Shown here: positions 16,201-28,271 of the stretch, in pieces
Layout: every line of letters begins with the position of its first letter
Position numbering within the stretch: the stretch's first letter is position 1
Assembly (NCBI GenBank): GCA_963693285.1
Contig: OY848925.1
Span: 6,860,932-6,924,931 of the forward strand
Reading direction: 5' to 3'
From: Xestospongia muta
Lineage: Eukaryota > Porifera > Demospongiae > Haplosclerida > Petrosiidae
DNA length: 64,000 nt
Made by a program: the position numbers and the translations under genes
The notes under the pieces: generated by a model
The model's input: the letters and a program-made list of their open reading frames with translations, nothing else
Told to the model about the DNA's origin: nothing
Database searches by the model: none

Positions 16201-18321
16201 TGTTTGTTGCAACATAGCAATTGTCATTGGTATGGTTATGTGTACATATATGTTCATAGTAATATGACAGCCTTCTATTATATCGGTTTGTTTATGCTGA
16301 ACTAGTAATGAAAGGGAAGATAATTGAATAATAAGCTAGTTGTTCATTAATATGGAATGCCAGCCAATTATGGACCAGTGGGTCAATACACAAGTATTAT
16401 TTAGCCATATAAAAATAACTATGTTTATGGAACACGTTTTAATGAGAATTCCAGCACAGATAACAGCTGTGTTACTTCAATAGACATCACTTAATTTCTG
16501 TATATAGTAAACTACGCCCAACACTTTAAGAAGAATGCTCTCTCACCTTGTTGACAGAGCTAAGCTCATATATACATGAATATATTTGTATTAAGTGGTG
16601 AGGCGGGATAGACAAGAGAGAACTTACTAAAATCAATTAACCAGTACATAAATTATTAGAAGAATGTTTAAGTTTTTAAAACTTTGTCTTAATGTCATAT
16701 TTCCAAGGTGTAGGAGTCAATTGTCACTCCTTTCTCACATAGTATTGAATGGATTATCAATATTATATAGTCTATAACCTTAATACAGACTGTACTTCTT
16801 TTAAAACAATGTGTCCAATAAGGAATATATGCCAAGCAACAAACCCTATACATAATCTATACAGAGCGTAAAGTAATTGGGACAAAAGTGTGTATAAGAT
16901 AACAGTGAATTTTGACATTCCAATAATGGATTCTCCCACAAAACTATTCAATGAATGATATTTACACCTCCTCAAGTGGTAAGTAGAGTTAGTTAATACG
17001 AACATTTGTCGTAATAAAAAGTGATAATAGTTCTCTTACCAGGTGTACATGATCTCCTCTCCTCTTGTCCTCGAGATTGGATTGGAGTAACAGGAGAAGG
17101 AGGTTGATAATTTCTAGGATAATAGATCACTTCATCCATAAATTCACCAGACACTTTACGAGATGGCATATCTGAAGATGGATCTGACAATCTTTGCTGC
17201 GTGTAAAATTCCTGTGGTGAACAAGTCATCAAGTTCTCTGCGACCTTTTTGTATCCAGGATCACTTGGTTTTACTCTGCTCCCTGTCTCCTCAAAAGAGT
17301 CTAAATCGTCATGAGGTAAGACATTTCTGTGTAGGCCACGATGACCTCCACGTGTTATGTTAAGTGTTCTATCATCTACTGAGTGAACGTGAGAGTTAGT
17401 AGTATCAACTCTTGGAGGCAAAGCAGCCAATGAAAAATAACGAGGATCACTATTAACTCCGTGTAATAAATTGTTCTTTAATGAGCTACTTGAACCTGAA
17501 CGCTGCATACAAGCTATTGAACGTGGTCTTAGAGTTGATTCTGAAGGGACTGTGTTGCCGTGGACTGTGTAATTAAAATCTGTTGAGTCACAAGATGCTT
17601 GACGGCTTGAGAAAACACTGTTTTGACTTATTCTACTTCTTGAGGAATCTCGGAGTGAATTATGTCGACTGAAATCAGATTGTTGAGGAGCTGAAGTGAG
17701 ACTGGAACTGGAACAGTCAGAAGATCCACCAATTGACTGAGGACGAAATCCTCCCAAAGGACGGTAGACACCACAAGATTGTTGATCAGAAATGGTACTA
17801 CTTTTCCCACTTAGATCTGAATGAGAACCAAACATTTTAGCTATCCTACGTCGGAATGAAAATTTCTTAGCAAAATTAGGAGGAGCCCTAACACTGTTAG
17901 ATCGAGGCTGGCGTGAGGGAGAGGGTTGTTTATTAATATCAGTTGAGTTAAGTGAAGGTACAGAGTGTGATCTTATATTTTTAGCTTGTTCAGATTTACG
18001 TTGAGTAGTTACATTACGTACAAAAGTTCTTGAGGGATAGTCTATGAGAAGACAGAGAGAGAGGGAGGAAGAGGTGTAGATGGAGGAGAGATGATTTATC
18101 AGTCAACTTATACAAACAAAAACACTATTTATGTAATTATTAGTAAAGTAATAGAGATTTTAATACTACTTCTCTCTCTACAATTTTATAGGTATAAAGT
18201 GGTGTACGTTTTTATTCTTACCTTGATCGACTTTTCTGTAGCGCCCACTAGTGGCCATCTCAGAGACATCAGTGGTGGCGTCTTGTTTCTTTTTCTTTCG
18301 ATTTCGATGAAATGAGGGCAT
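13248..18321 (-). CDS. SAV1: Salvador homolog, Hippo pathway scaffold
   Basis: Scaffold that links the Hippo/MST kinase to its substrates. ATG at 18321 (MPSFHRNRKKKQDA). Exons then run through a long Ser/Arg-rich N-terminal region (about 18042-17041) and two WW domains. WW1 is split over 15914-15842 and 15633-15576: LPAGWNAAITVNGLKYYI joined to NHNTQTTHWNLP. WW2 is split over about 15006-14949 and 14697-14561: LPNGWELVKSKRYGTYYV joined to NHNNCTAQYQHP. The missing second Trp in WW2 is also a trait of vertebrate SAV1. After exons at 14505-14327 and 14112-14041, the last exon (13710-13248) holds a SARAH coiled coil from WNRYPHEDLNGLDTMIKRLL, which pairs with the kinase SARAH. A Ser/Pro-rich tail of about 80 residues follows it; human SAV1 stops near the SARAH end. 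The intron between 15915 and 17040 is large for this window. Confidence 0.92.
13895..14045. repeat. Minisatellite in Salvador intron
   Basis: About seven imperfect copies of a roughly 20-base unit based on TATGTCCAGTACTGTATATA. The array abuts the donor side of the 14041-14112 exon, so copy-number change would occur right beside a splice site. Confidence 0.85.
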
Positions 18322-18727
18322 TGCAGAGAGAAAGCATCAAATGATGGAGAGAGAGAGAGCCTTACTCCTTTCACTCTTGGCTCTATGACCGCAGCCAACA
18401 GACTGCAATGTGACAACTCACCGACAGTAGAGTGAATTAAGTAGTTGCACGAATCGAGTCGTATTTCTAAGCGCACAACAGAAGCAGTCAACGCTCGTAC
18501 AAACAAAGTCGGAGAAAAATAAACACTATTCGATCGTTCTCTAGTTAGTCTGAAGCCACTCTATCCATTTGTGTGGCGTAGATGATGTTGAGAATGCAGT
18601 TTACCTCCCGGGAGTGGTATGTCAACAATGTAAGGAATTCAATGACTATCTACTTTGGTTATCTTGGGGGTGGGGCTCGTAAGAGCTAGGTTGCTATGGT
18701 AACTAGTGAATCCAAGCAAAAAGAAAA
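18322..18727. promoter_or_regulatory. Divergent promoter, Salvador / RSPH with X-box
   Basis: 406 bases between opposing starts. GTTGCTATGGTAAC at 18690-18703 matches the RFX X-box pattern (two GTTNCC/GGNAAC half-sites) and lies 25 bases before the radial-spoke ATG. RFX factors control motile-cilium genes across animals, so this is a plausible control site. X-box-like palindromes also occur elsewhere in this window (1180, 13098, 43015), which weakens the case. Confidence 0.5.
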
Positions 18728-20812
18728 ATGAATTTAGAGGAGCAGGTACATGCAGCTAAGGCTTACCTCCTGCAGACTAGTTCAGGGGAGAGTTCTAACT
18801 TGTAAGATATTATTAACATAAGATTACTGACACTTCCTGTGTGTACATCTTCAGGTTCGATCACTTGACAGAATGTCTCAGCAAGCTATTGGATGAGAGA
18901 CCCAACGATGCATTAGGTTGATCATCTCATACTATACATTACATTAACTCATTCTTTTTATAGGTAATTTTGAAGAGATATCACGCTCTGTAAAAAGAGA
19001 GAAACTACAACCAAGACCAGATGTTTTACAGGTTGGGTAGCACAAATTACAATAATATGAAAAGCATGCACTTTGAATAGGAATCACAAGCTATGACTAG
19101 CAGAGCTGAACTAGCTATGCACCAAAAACCACTTTTCATAGTTAGTCTAGTCCATAATATGCTCAATTTACAGTCTACTTAGCCTGGAGAAGGTGACGAA
19201 GCTGATGTTGATGCAGACGAAGAAGTTGAAATTCCCTTCCCTAATCTTATTGAGAATATGTCATATTTTGAGCAAGGAGGGGTAAATAGTTACATTATAT
19301 CTGTTCTCTTCTACTTTAATTGTTTCTAGGTGGGCATTGGAAAAGATGAAACATATCGAATTCTTTTAGCTCTTAAACAATTGACAAAAGAGTTCCCATT
19401 GGCTTCTGTGAAATTTTGGGGCAAAATCTATGGAACTAAAGCTAATTATATTATTGCTGAGGCAGAGTTCCAGGAGGGTCAAGGTGAGGAAGATGATGAA
19501 GAAGAAGGAGAGGAAACAAAAGAGGAAGGAGAAGACAATAATGAGAAGGGAGAGGAAGACGAAGACGAAGAAGAGAGAGATGAACCTCCCCAAAGTCAAT
19601 GGAAACCACCTCCAGTAATTCCCAAGGAAGACCCTAAGACAGGAACTAACAAAAAAACTTATTTTGTTTGCAATCAGCGTAAGTGACACAACAAGGAGGA
19701 TGATCCTATCTTATTACACTATTAATTACTTTAGCTGGTGATAAATGGATCAAACTACCTAATGTTAAACCAGCAGAAATAGTAGCTGCTAGACAAATCA
19801 GGAAACTCTTCACAGGGAAACTGCAATCACCTGTAGTCAGTTTTCCACCCTTTCCTGGTCGTGAAGAAAACTATCTCCGAGCTCAGATCGGTCGTATATC
19901 AGGTACTACTCACGTCAGTCCTTCTGGATATTATCAATTTGAAGAGGAGGAGGAAGAACCTGAAGAGGGTGAAGGTAATTGTAGATAATGTCAAATATGT
20001 TTGTCAAAATTTCTCAATAGGTCCAGGACCCATTGAAGTAAACAAGGAATTTGAGATTGGTAAAATATCAGAGTATGCTGATGGTTCCATGAACAATTGG
20101 GTTCATCATGTACAATACATACTTCCTCAAGTAATACTATATTATCCATGGCATCTTTATTTATCTCTTAATAAATAGGGGCGATGCCAATGGTTCAACC
20201 CCATCCAAAAAGCAGATGACGAATTTGATGAAGAGGAAGACGAAGATGAAGAAAAAGAACAACCAGATGAAGCAGAACCAGAAACAGGACCTCAAATATT
20301 AACGTCAGTAGCTGAAGATGCTCGTAAGAGAAACCACTTTATAATATAATGAGTTTGTCTATAGCTGTTGATAGCATGCCAGCTTGGAGTGCTCGCCTAT
20401 CTTCAAATATCATTCCTCAGTATGCTGTAGCAATTGTAAGCTCTAACTTATGGCCTGGAGCATATGCATTTGCTACTGGAAAGTGAGTTCTAATGATGTA
20501 ACATAATGTATATCATCAAACAAAATGATTACAGGAAATTCGATAACATCTACATTGGTTGGGGGCTCAAGTATGGTTCTATACCATATAATCCTAACCT
20601 CCCACCTGTTGTCCAGGAAGAATTCCCAGCAGGTAATGAACATTAGTTTAAAGGAAAAACCTTATATCTATTTTCTCACTCCTTCAGGTGCAGATATCAC
20701 GGAAACAACAGATCCCACAGTAGAGCAAGAAGCAGCCCTGAAAGCAGCTCAAGAGGAAGCAGAGGCGGCAGAACAAGAAGAAGAAGAACCAGAAGAAAGT
20801 GATGATGACTAA
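18728..20812 (+). CDS. Radial spoke head protein, RSPH4A/RSPH6A type
   Basis: Component of the radial spoke head of motile 9+2 cilia. ATG at 18728 ([16 protein letters not shown]); TAA at 20810-20812. The order of conserved blocks matches the radial spoke 4/6 family: an N-terminal helix region ([19 protein letters not shown]), [20 protein letters not shown], then [23 protein letters not shown], a highly acidic insert (about 19480-19580), [52 protein letters not shown], and the C-terminal [28 protein letters not shown] and FDNIYIGWG. The protein ends in a Glu/Asp run, as in relatives. In a sponge it would serve flagella of choanocytes, larval cilia and sperm. It cannot be assigned to RSPH4A or RSPH6A, since these split within vertebrates. 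Confidence 0.93.
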
Positions 20813-21025
20813 TAAAGGACATATGACTTAATATATTGGGATACCCTCCAATATCTGGCACCGTTTGTTCGTTCAAGTTGTAATTACACAATATTATGTC
20901 AAATTGAAAGTTATTCCTTAACGTAAAATATACAAAGATTTATTACAACCAATTATATAAGTGGTTGGTGAGGGAGGAAGCCATCAGAAAAGACTAACAG
21001 ATCGGTGTACATTGTGTAGGTGGAG

Positions 21026-24000
21026 TTAATAGTTTTTGGCAATACCCAAATGTTTTGCTTCAGTTTCGTAAATCAACAGTCTCCACAATTTGAGCACAAA
21101 GACTTCAGCCTCATCATCAAGGACCTAAAATATAGTCAAATGATTAGAAGTGACAACAATTGCTCACATACCATAGCGATATCATTGAGAATGCTCTCAG
21201 GGGACACCTTCTCTGCCAACTAAATAAATCATTAAATACAAGAATTAGATCTCTTTAGTGTTAATACCTTGTTACAGATAAAATCAGTTAGTGTAGGCTC
21301 AGGCTCTCCAATGTATTCCACAATCTTTTTATTAATCCAGGGTGATACTCTTTTTTCCATTAGCGTCTAAATACAAGTTATAATATATAGAATGTAGGTT
21401 GGTACTGATTACCTGATCAATATAGTTCCATTTCAAGTCCCAATTAAAGAGCTCTTCACGACGAGAAGGAATAGAATTAACTAATGATTGAATTAATTTC
21501 TTTCTGTCCTCAGCAGTCATTTTACCCTCTGGGGGAACCTCGGCCATAGCTGCTGTGAAATGGGCGCTACCTGAACTAGACATTAACGTATAAAGTTTCT
21601 TTTTTGGTTTAGAGTTTTCTGTGTCTTCTTCTCCACCAAACACACCTTCAAGCACTGTAGAACGAGTTGTGGTAGTTGTATTTTGTGTTTTTTTATTGAT
21701 ACCAAATGTTAGCTTAGTTCCTGTTATTGTTAAAGGAGAAGCTTTGTTATCATCATTATCATATGGAACTATATCTGTTGATGTTGGTTCATTAGGATCA
21801 CTTTTGATTTCAGGTTTAATAGTTGGAGCATGGACAATTGGAGCAGCTTGAACCTATGTGGTAAGAGTGTGTGTGTGTGTCAGTCATCATATAAAACAGT
21901 TTATAATATTACTTTTATTGGAGGGAAAGGTTGCTGATATTCCTGTTTCACAAGAGGGACATTTTTGTCAATTTCTGTCATCATATCGATTTCATTGTCT
22001 TCATTCTCTGTTTTTATCTGGTTGCCATGACTACGTTGTGCTTCAGCTTCTCGTTTCTTTCTCTCTTGTTCTTCAGCCATTTCTTTAATTTGACGTTCCA
22101 TGACTTCCAAACGAAGGGACTCTATCTCTTCTTTTTCTCTCTTTCTATCTTGTTCATCTTCTTCTAATTCCAACATTCTATCGTCATGACGACGAGCATA
22201 TTCACTACCCTAAGATGAATAAACCCCTCATCACTCAATCTATCTGTCCATTTGTCCATCCATCTGTCCATTCATACCCTGTAGTATTTGTGATCATGTT
22301 TATCATCGTCATAATCTTCTAAAAATTCTGCTAGACATTTTTTCTCTTTCTCTAATTTTGCTCTTCTTGTTTCTTCTTCCTCAAGGTCATATTCATAGTC
22401 TCTCATTTTACGTTTTTCTCTTGCCTCCCATTGTCTCAGTCTCTATAATTAGAAATACCATATTATATCTAATTATAAGGTTTGTCAACTTACATCTTTA
22501 AAAATTTTCTCTCGTTCTTGACGCTTCCTTTCTAGTTGTTTCCGTTCATGTTCCTCTTCTTCTTTTGCAATACGTTCTTTCTCTTCTTTCTTTCTCAATT
22601 CTCTCTCTTTCTCTCTATCTCTTCTTTCTTGTGATCTAGTCCTAAACAAAATATTACATTAAGTGATGTCATCAACATCATCCTTGTTACCGTGGTGATC
22701 GTTTAGGCTTGGGACTTTTAGACCGCCCAGTTATCTTTTTTGGACTACGACTACGTGACCTATCAGTTCCAACGTCCTTTTTGGTATCACCTTTATCTTT
22801 CTCCTCCAAACGAGCCTGTTGTCTTTTCATTCGTGCCTCCATTTGTTTTTCTTCATAATTCTATAAAAGGTAAGGCTCATTGTAAGAAAGGAGTGACACG
22901 ACAATATCAAGTTATCCAGTATTGTCTCCACTGTAAGAGATAACATGTAATACATGATAGCTATAGGAGAGATAGCACTTAGAATTATATTATAAAATTA
23001 ACCCCTCCTCAACTACTACATAAGGAATTATAGGTGACAAAAAAATTGCTTTAAACTGGATTCATGTTATGTGATATGTAAAAGTTTGTTAAGACAGGGA
23101 CACAACAATAAATATTAAATAAAATTACAAAATTCATAGCAATAATTCACACTATATATGGTAACCTGTTATAACACATTATACCACTATTATGTAAACA
23201 AGTCTCATTATAATTAATGATATCATTATGATAAATATAGTTTATTAAATTATTTTAATGTGCCACTGTATCTCTATCATAAACCATATTACTGTTAGTA
23301 GCATTACTCTCAATTACTCTAGATGTACTTAAGTTATGCTCATTTCTTTATGTGAGTAGTGATGCCCTGCCCTGTAAAACCTATTCTAGTCACATGACTC
23401 ACCACAGGTGTTCAAGGGTCAAAGGTCATGCGTAGTACGTAGTGAAGTATTTGTGATGTAGACGTACGTGATCATTATAACTGGATATTGTATAGTGGGG
23501 GTAATATGTACATTATAATACAACACTGGGCATTAATTAGAAAATGGCATGCTGGGCATTAATTAGAGACTACTGAAACCACACCTACCTGATAAGAGAG
23601 TCTAAACCTTTTGATTTCATCAGAAACGAGAGTTTTCATATCGTCCTCCATATCAACATCATCTAATGTAGACTAAAGAAATACTCCATTTAAAATAAAT
23701 AAAGTTACTATATAGACTTACATCTTCATCAATACGACCAGATTGTTTCGCCATGGCAACCAAAGACTCATGTACATCTTTTTCACGACGAACTAGTACA
23801 AGTTAGTAACAATATTGTTATATAATATACAGTATCTTACAATCATCTGATGTTTTACTACCTGAAAGAACATCGACATTTTCTCTAACAAGTCCATTAA
23901 TAGCAGCAATTACTTTACGATCCTCTTCCTAAAAAGTAAAAATGTGTGTTTATCTGTCCATTATAGATCTAGTTATGCATCTATTTATCACTTTATATAT

Positions 24001-25056
24001 CTATTGGACAATTTATCCATCCATTATTTGCTGACCTTTGTTTCATCATCAACATCTTGTTCCAACTTGTCTCCTTCCTTAGCTAATAATTCATTGACTT
24101 CTCTCTCAATCTAACAATAATAAATGACATTTTAAATATCATCATCATTACTACTTACAGTTGTTTCATCCGTCTCTTCTTCAGTCTTCAGTTTTTTTTT
24201 CCGTACTAAATATCTCAATAACTCATTCCTATTCTTAGTGTCTACTTTGACCTGTTAACATAAGATAGAGTTAGATGCATAGCAACAAACAGAATGGATA
24301 CATAGCAACACAAAATGGGTTTATAAAAATGTAAATGGATGAATAATGAACAATATAGTTACTAACCACAAGACTCTTATCTCCAAGTGTAAAATTGTTC
24401 AATAATCTCATAGCTCGCAATGTACTCTCTGGATCAGCGTATTCACAAAAGCCAAATGCTATGAGTATAACCCTGTCATTTTAATCATTAATTATAATGT
24501 TTACCTTGTAATTTTCCGGTAGCATTTTGAACTCGTTTCCAGCCAACAATATAACCACAACGCTAAAGTGGGTGGAGTTAACAAGTCATAACAATAAGAG
24601 ATGGAGTTTACCAGTAGTATCTGTCTAACTAAAGAATCAGTTGCTTTTTCTGTAATATTACCAACAAATACTGTAGTGGCTACTTTCATATCAGCTACTG
24701 ACACAGGCTGAAAAGAACAGATAAATACATGTGTGTGTAAGTGTGAGAGAGAGATATATACTAACCTTCTGATAAGGCTTAGTCTGAACATCCATACCAA
24801 ATGGCATCTGTAAATAAAGAAAGAAGTCAAATTACTTAAATATCCTTATAACATACCCCTGGCATAGAACCTAGTCCCACTACACAAGAGAAAGAAGCAG
24901 AGAATCACAAGCTATTAAAATGATATATTAACTCACTAGCCATACTTGGCATCATCAACATTGAGTGAGGATTAATGAGTGTAGGTCTTACACCAGCTAT
25001 TGGGAAAGCTGGGATAACTGGAGGAGGCATACCAGGTAAATTTGGAGGGTTAGCCA
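21026..25056 (-). CDS. RBM25: RNA-binding protein 25, RRM plus PWI
   Basis: Splicing factor linked to U1 snRNP and 5' splice-site choice. ATG at 25056 (MANPPNLPGMPPPVIPAFP); stop at 21026-21028. An N-terminal Pro/Met-rich region is followed by an RRM with RNP motifs ATTVFVGNITEKATDSLVRQ and FGFCEYADPESTLRAMRLLNN. Next comes a connecting region (VVKVDTKNRNELLRYLVRKKK), a long Arg/Glu/Lys-rich charged segment across several exons (about 22180-22860), and a C-terminal PWI domain (SRREELFNWDLKWNYID, then MEKRVSPWINKKIVEYIGEPEPTL). This domain order is diagnostic. One intron of about 730 bases (about 22866-23592) interrupts the charged region; others are short. Start codons of this gene and of the F-box/RCC1 gene are 187 bp apart. 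Confidence 0.93.
22866..23592 (-). other. Long intron of RBM25
   Basis: About 730 AT-rich bases without an open frame or clear repeat. A short direct repeat of CTGGGCATTAATTAGA occurs at about 23527-23568. Conservation with other species would be needed to suspect a regulatory RNA. Confidence 0.45.
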
Positions 25057-25243
25057 TTTTCTATATACATGTGTTGTTAACGTTCACTCAAAAATGAGAC
25101 TAGGTTACCCAATAAAATTTGTGTTGCTAAAAATAGACTGACAACGGAATCAATGTTATTTTTAGCAACACTCTAGGAGTGTATAAAAGGGGAAAGCCAA
25201 CATAACGACAATTCCATAAATGATTTTAATTGATGTATAGAAT
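25057..25243. promoter_or_regulatory. Divergent promoter with 15-bp inverted repeat and TATA box
   Basis: GTGTTGCTAAAAATA at 25121-25135 is repeated as its exact reverse complement at 25157-25171, with a 21-base spacer. TATAAAAG at 25182-25189 lies about 55 bases before the F-box/RCC1 ATG, a usual spacing for a TATA box plus a short leader. A second small palindrome, CACTC-TAG-GAGTG, sits between them. Confidence 0.6.
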
Positions 25244-27488
25244 ATGCAGTACTTTATTGTAAGTAATGAAGACGCCATTAACAAGATGTGGACTGATTCT
25301 GCTAGTAATAGTAGCAGAAAATCTTCTCCCTTACCAATGAAGAGAAAGCAATCAGACAAGACAAGACCAAGCTCCTATGTAGCAGCCATTAACAACTCTG
25401 TACTATCACTTAATACTGTAGAGTTATTCTCCTCACCTTGTCTGTGCTTACCTCGAGAAATATGGTTAACAATATTAGTGAATTATGGTCTGACAGCGAA
25501 AGATCTTGCTAATCTCGAAATTTCATGCAAGTGGTTTTCACAATGTTTGGGAGGTAACAATTATATTATATAATCTGTGATCATATCCTATATCTTAATA
25601 TTAGGATATTCTATTACTGAAGAAGCTGCTCGTCTAGTTATTAAACATTATAAGAGACTAAGATTTGGAGAACTTACAAATCGTTGTACGTCAAAATATG
25701 CTAATATCATTTATTGCTAGCTATCTGTCAGTAAATCAATATAATTTATTATATAATAGCAATGTTTAGGGGCTAGAGGTGTGGATTATGGAGTGAAATA
25801 TTAACTTCAATCTACTGTCTGTTAATACTGATATATATTGATATTATCTTTATATAGTAAAAGTGATATCATGGAAGGAACGACTTTATATATTAAATAA
25901 ATTAGAAAGTAATGCTTCTACTTTGGCAGCTGGATCCTATCAAAATATAATGGTTACTGATAACAGGTAATCCACTATTATAACAATATTTATTTACTAC
26001 ATCTTGTGCAGACATATTTTAACATGGGGTGCAGGGAAATTTGGACAACTTGGTAATAATGTTCGTGAGGACTATGTTGTACCTCAAGATGTGTCTAAGT
26101 ATCTACCTTCTGATAGACATGTTGTTCAGGTATTATATTAACTGTACTCTGTGTCTGTGATGTTAACTGATCTGATCTAGGTATCTGCTGGGTGTGGTCA
26201 TACAGGTATATTGACCAGTGAAGGCGAGGTTTATATCTGTGGCGACAACCGATATGGCCAACTAGGTTAGTAGTTGCCATGATAATTTTGGCCTGTTTTA
26301 CTGGTTATTAATACAGGTTTGACAAATTTACAAAGTCAACAATGTCTAGTACCGACAAGAGTTGATAAAGGACTCAGCAGTATACATATTATCCAGATAG
26401 CATGTGGTAGCAGTCATACTATGTTCCTTAGTGATACAGTAAGAGATACTACCAGTAGTGACTTTATATCATGTTAATACTGCATACTAGGGAAGAGTAT
26501 ACTCTGTGGGTCATGGAGACTCTGGACAATTAGGTCTAGGACCTTGTGTAAAGATAGCATCAACTCCAGCTTGTGTTCCACTTCAATATGAAGAATTTAA
26601 CTTTATTTTTATAGCAGCTGGCATCGCTCACAACAGTCAGTACATCACATGTAATGTACTTGTATATATACATGTATATAGTACTATTAACAGACTGTGG
26701 AAAAGCATTTACATGGGGTTTAGGATCAGCTGGACAACTTGGTCATGGAGGGACTAAAAATCTCAGCACAGTTAGTTATAATTGACATGATCATAACATC
26801 TTTATATATATATATAGCCAGCTCAAGTGACAGCCAAAGTCCATGGCAAAAAAATAATATTTGCAACAGCTAGTGTGTGTCATTCAGTATTGTTAGATTC
26901 CCAAGGTATGACAGGTATACAATGAGATGTTAACATTACACTATTTAGGAGAGGTATATACATGTGGCAAGGGAGGAGGTATTTTAGGACATGGAGATAC
27001 TTCAATTAAAACAATTCCTAGAAGAGTGGAAGGATTAGTTGTAAGTGTGTACCTTTTAATGTATAATTAATAATACTATTAATAGGGTATCCCCATTGTA
27101 CAAGCTGCAGCTGGTGTTGGTCGTACTGTATTCATTGCAAAAGATGGGCGTGGCTTCTGGTGTGGAGAAGGCATGGGTAACCATAGAAATGTAAGCCCCT
27201 TAATTAATAATTTAATTAGATATGTATTATATGTATAGATAATTACTGCTGTACCTACGGCAATCAATCTTCCAGAACCTTTAGTAGCAGCTGCCATTGG
27301 TGATTCTCATATTGTTTTAAAAATGAAGTGAGTCTATTTTAATACACCAAATGTGGTTATTAATTTATTAATAAATTAACAGATCTGGTCGTTATATGAG
27401 TATGGGCAAAAATGGTCGCTACCAAACTGGTCACAGAACATTAAGGGGAGATGCTGTTCCTGAGTACACTTATATACCAAATATCTAA
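25244..27488 (+). CDS. F-box and RCC1-repeat protein, copy 1
   Basis: Exon 1 holds a Ser/Lys-rich leader and an F-box (LPREIWLTILVNYGLTAKDL, then LANLEISCKWF), which in known proteins docks on Skp1 in SCF ubiquitin ligases. The following exons encode a short linker (LKVISWKERLYILNKLE) and about six RCC1 repeats forming a seven-bladed-type propeller. Typical motifs are HILTWGAGKFGQLG, GEVYICGDNRYGQLG, VYSVGHGDSGQLGLG, AFTWGLGSAGQLGHGG, and EVYTCGKGGGILGHGD. It ends SGRYMSMGKNGRYQTGHR and stops at 27486-27488. The architecture resembles FBXO24 and plant F-box/RCC1 proteins, but I cannot name an orthologue. All splice junctions I checked keep frame. This is the promoter-bearing parent copy of a tandem duplication; the chimeric copy is at 28272-30815. 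Confidence 0.85.
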
Positions 27489-27537
27489 CATTTCCAATGT
27501 ATCATAATCTGTTGTTTGTATTGAATGTATTTTTTGT

Positions 27538-28105
27538 TTATTTTCGTTTTGAAGCATCTTTAAATATTTGCCAAGATGGTCCTTGTTGTTGAATTTTTCC
27601 AGTGGCTAGTAAGTACTCCTCTTCTTCTGTTTGTATTTTTCTTGTTTTCTGTCTCAATTCATAAATTTTTTTACGATAATCTGCTATCATTTGTGGCATT
27701 AATCTCATATTTTCTTCAATTTGAGCTTGTCTATGAGAGATAAAATAATGATCTGTAATAACATAAGGTGATAATTAGGTAGTAGATTACAATGAAGTAA
27801 TACTGTATTAATGTCACTCCCCCTTCTTAATTAGTTTCAAAGGACACAATTAGGTATTGTGTTAATTAACTTTAATAGTATTGTCATACCTAGCTTCTTT
27901 ATTTCTCTCCCATTTGCTCAATTTAAGAGGTTTGTCATTTCCTCTATTACATAATGGTTTTAGCTGGAATGTTCTCTCCATTAAATAAAAGAGTACGTCG
28001 TACTTCAGCTAGTTTTCTTCTACTGAGGGCTGGCTTTCTCCATCTTCCATTGACAAATGTGGGCTTGCCAAGTTCTAGTATCTTTGAATATACTTTATAA
28101 GACAT
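27538..28105 (-). pseudogene. mL64/GADD45GIP1-like, copy 1, frameshifted
   Basis: Same two-exon layout as the intact copy at 30862-31430. At about 27957-27962 this copy has four T (TGGTTTTAGC) where the other has three (TGGTTTAGC). On the coding strand this shifts the frame just after NIPAK, giving a TAA three codons later and losing most of the protein. The rest, including splice sites and the last exon, is nearly identical to copy 2, so the break is young. A sequencing or assembly error in the homopolymer is an alternative. Its divergent promoter toward the chimeric gene is still present. Confidence 0.8.
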
Positions 28106-28271
28106 GTTATACCACGTGTTTAATTAACTTAAATCGATTGTTATACGGAGAAGTATACGGATACATTCTAAAATTTGTATGAAAAATTTAATGTAACAAA
28201 ATTGATTATAATTTTAGCTCCGTATACTACACTTTAGAAAGTTTAGAAAGATATTTTTACGACATGCTGAA
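28106..28271. promoter_or_regulatory. Divergent promoter, copy 1 (mL64 relic / chimeric gene)
   Basis: 166 bases between opposing starts. GTATACGG at 28153-28160 and its reverse complement CCGTATAC at 28220-28227 face each other, with a further ATACGG at 28143-28148. It has the same design as the copy 2 promoter at 31431-31583. The chimeric gene therefore inherited the NKRF promoter. Confidence 0.6.

Noticed and set aside
19366..19689. 107-codon Phe/Leu-rich frame on the minus strand
   Set aside because: It is the antisense of the acidic insert of the radial-spoke gene.
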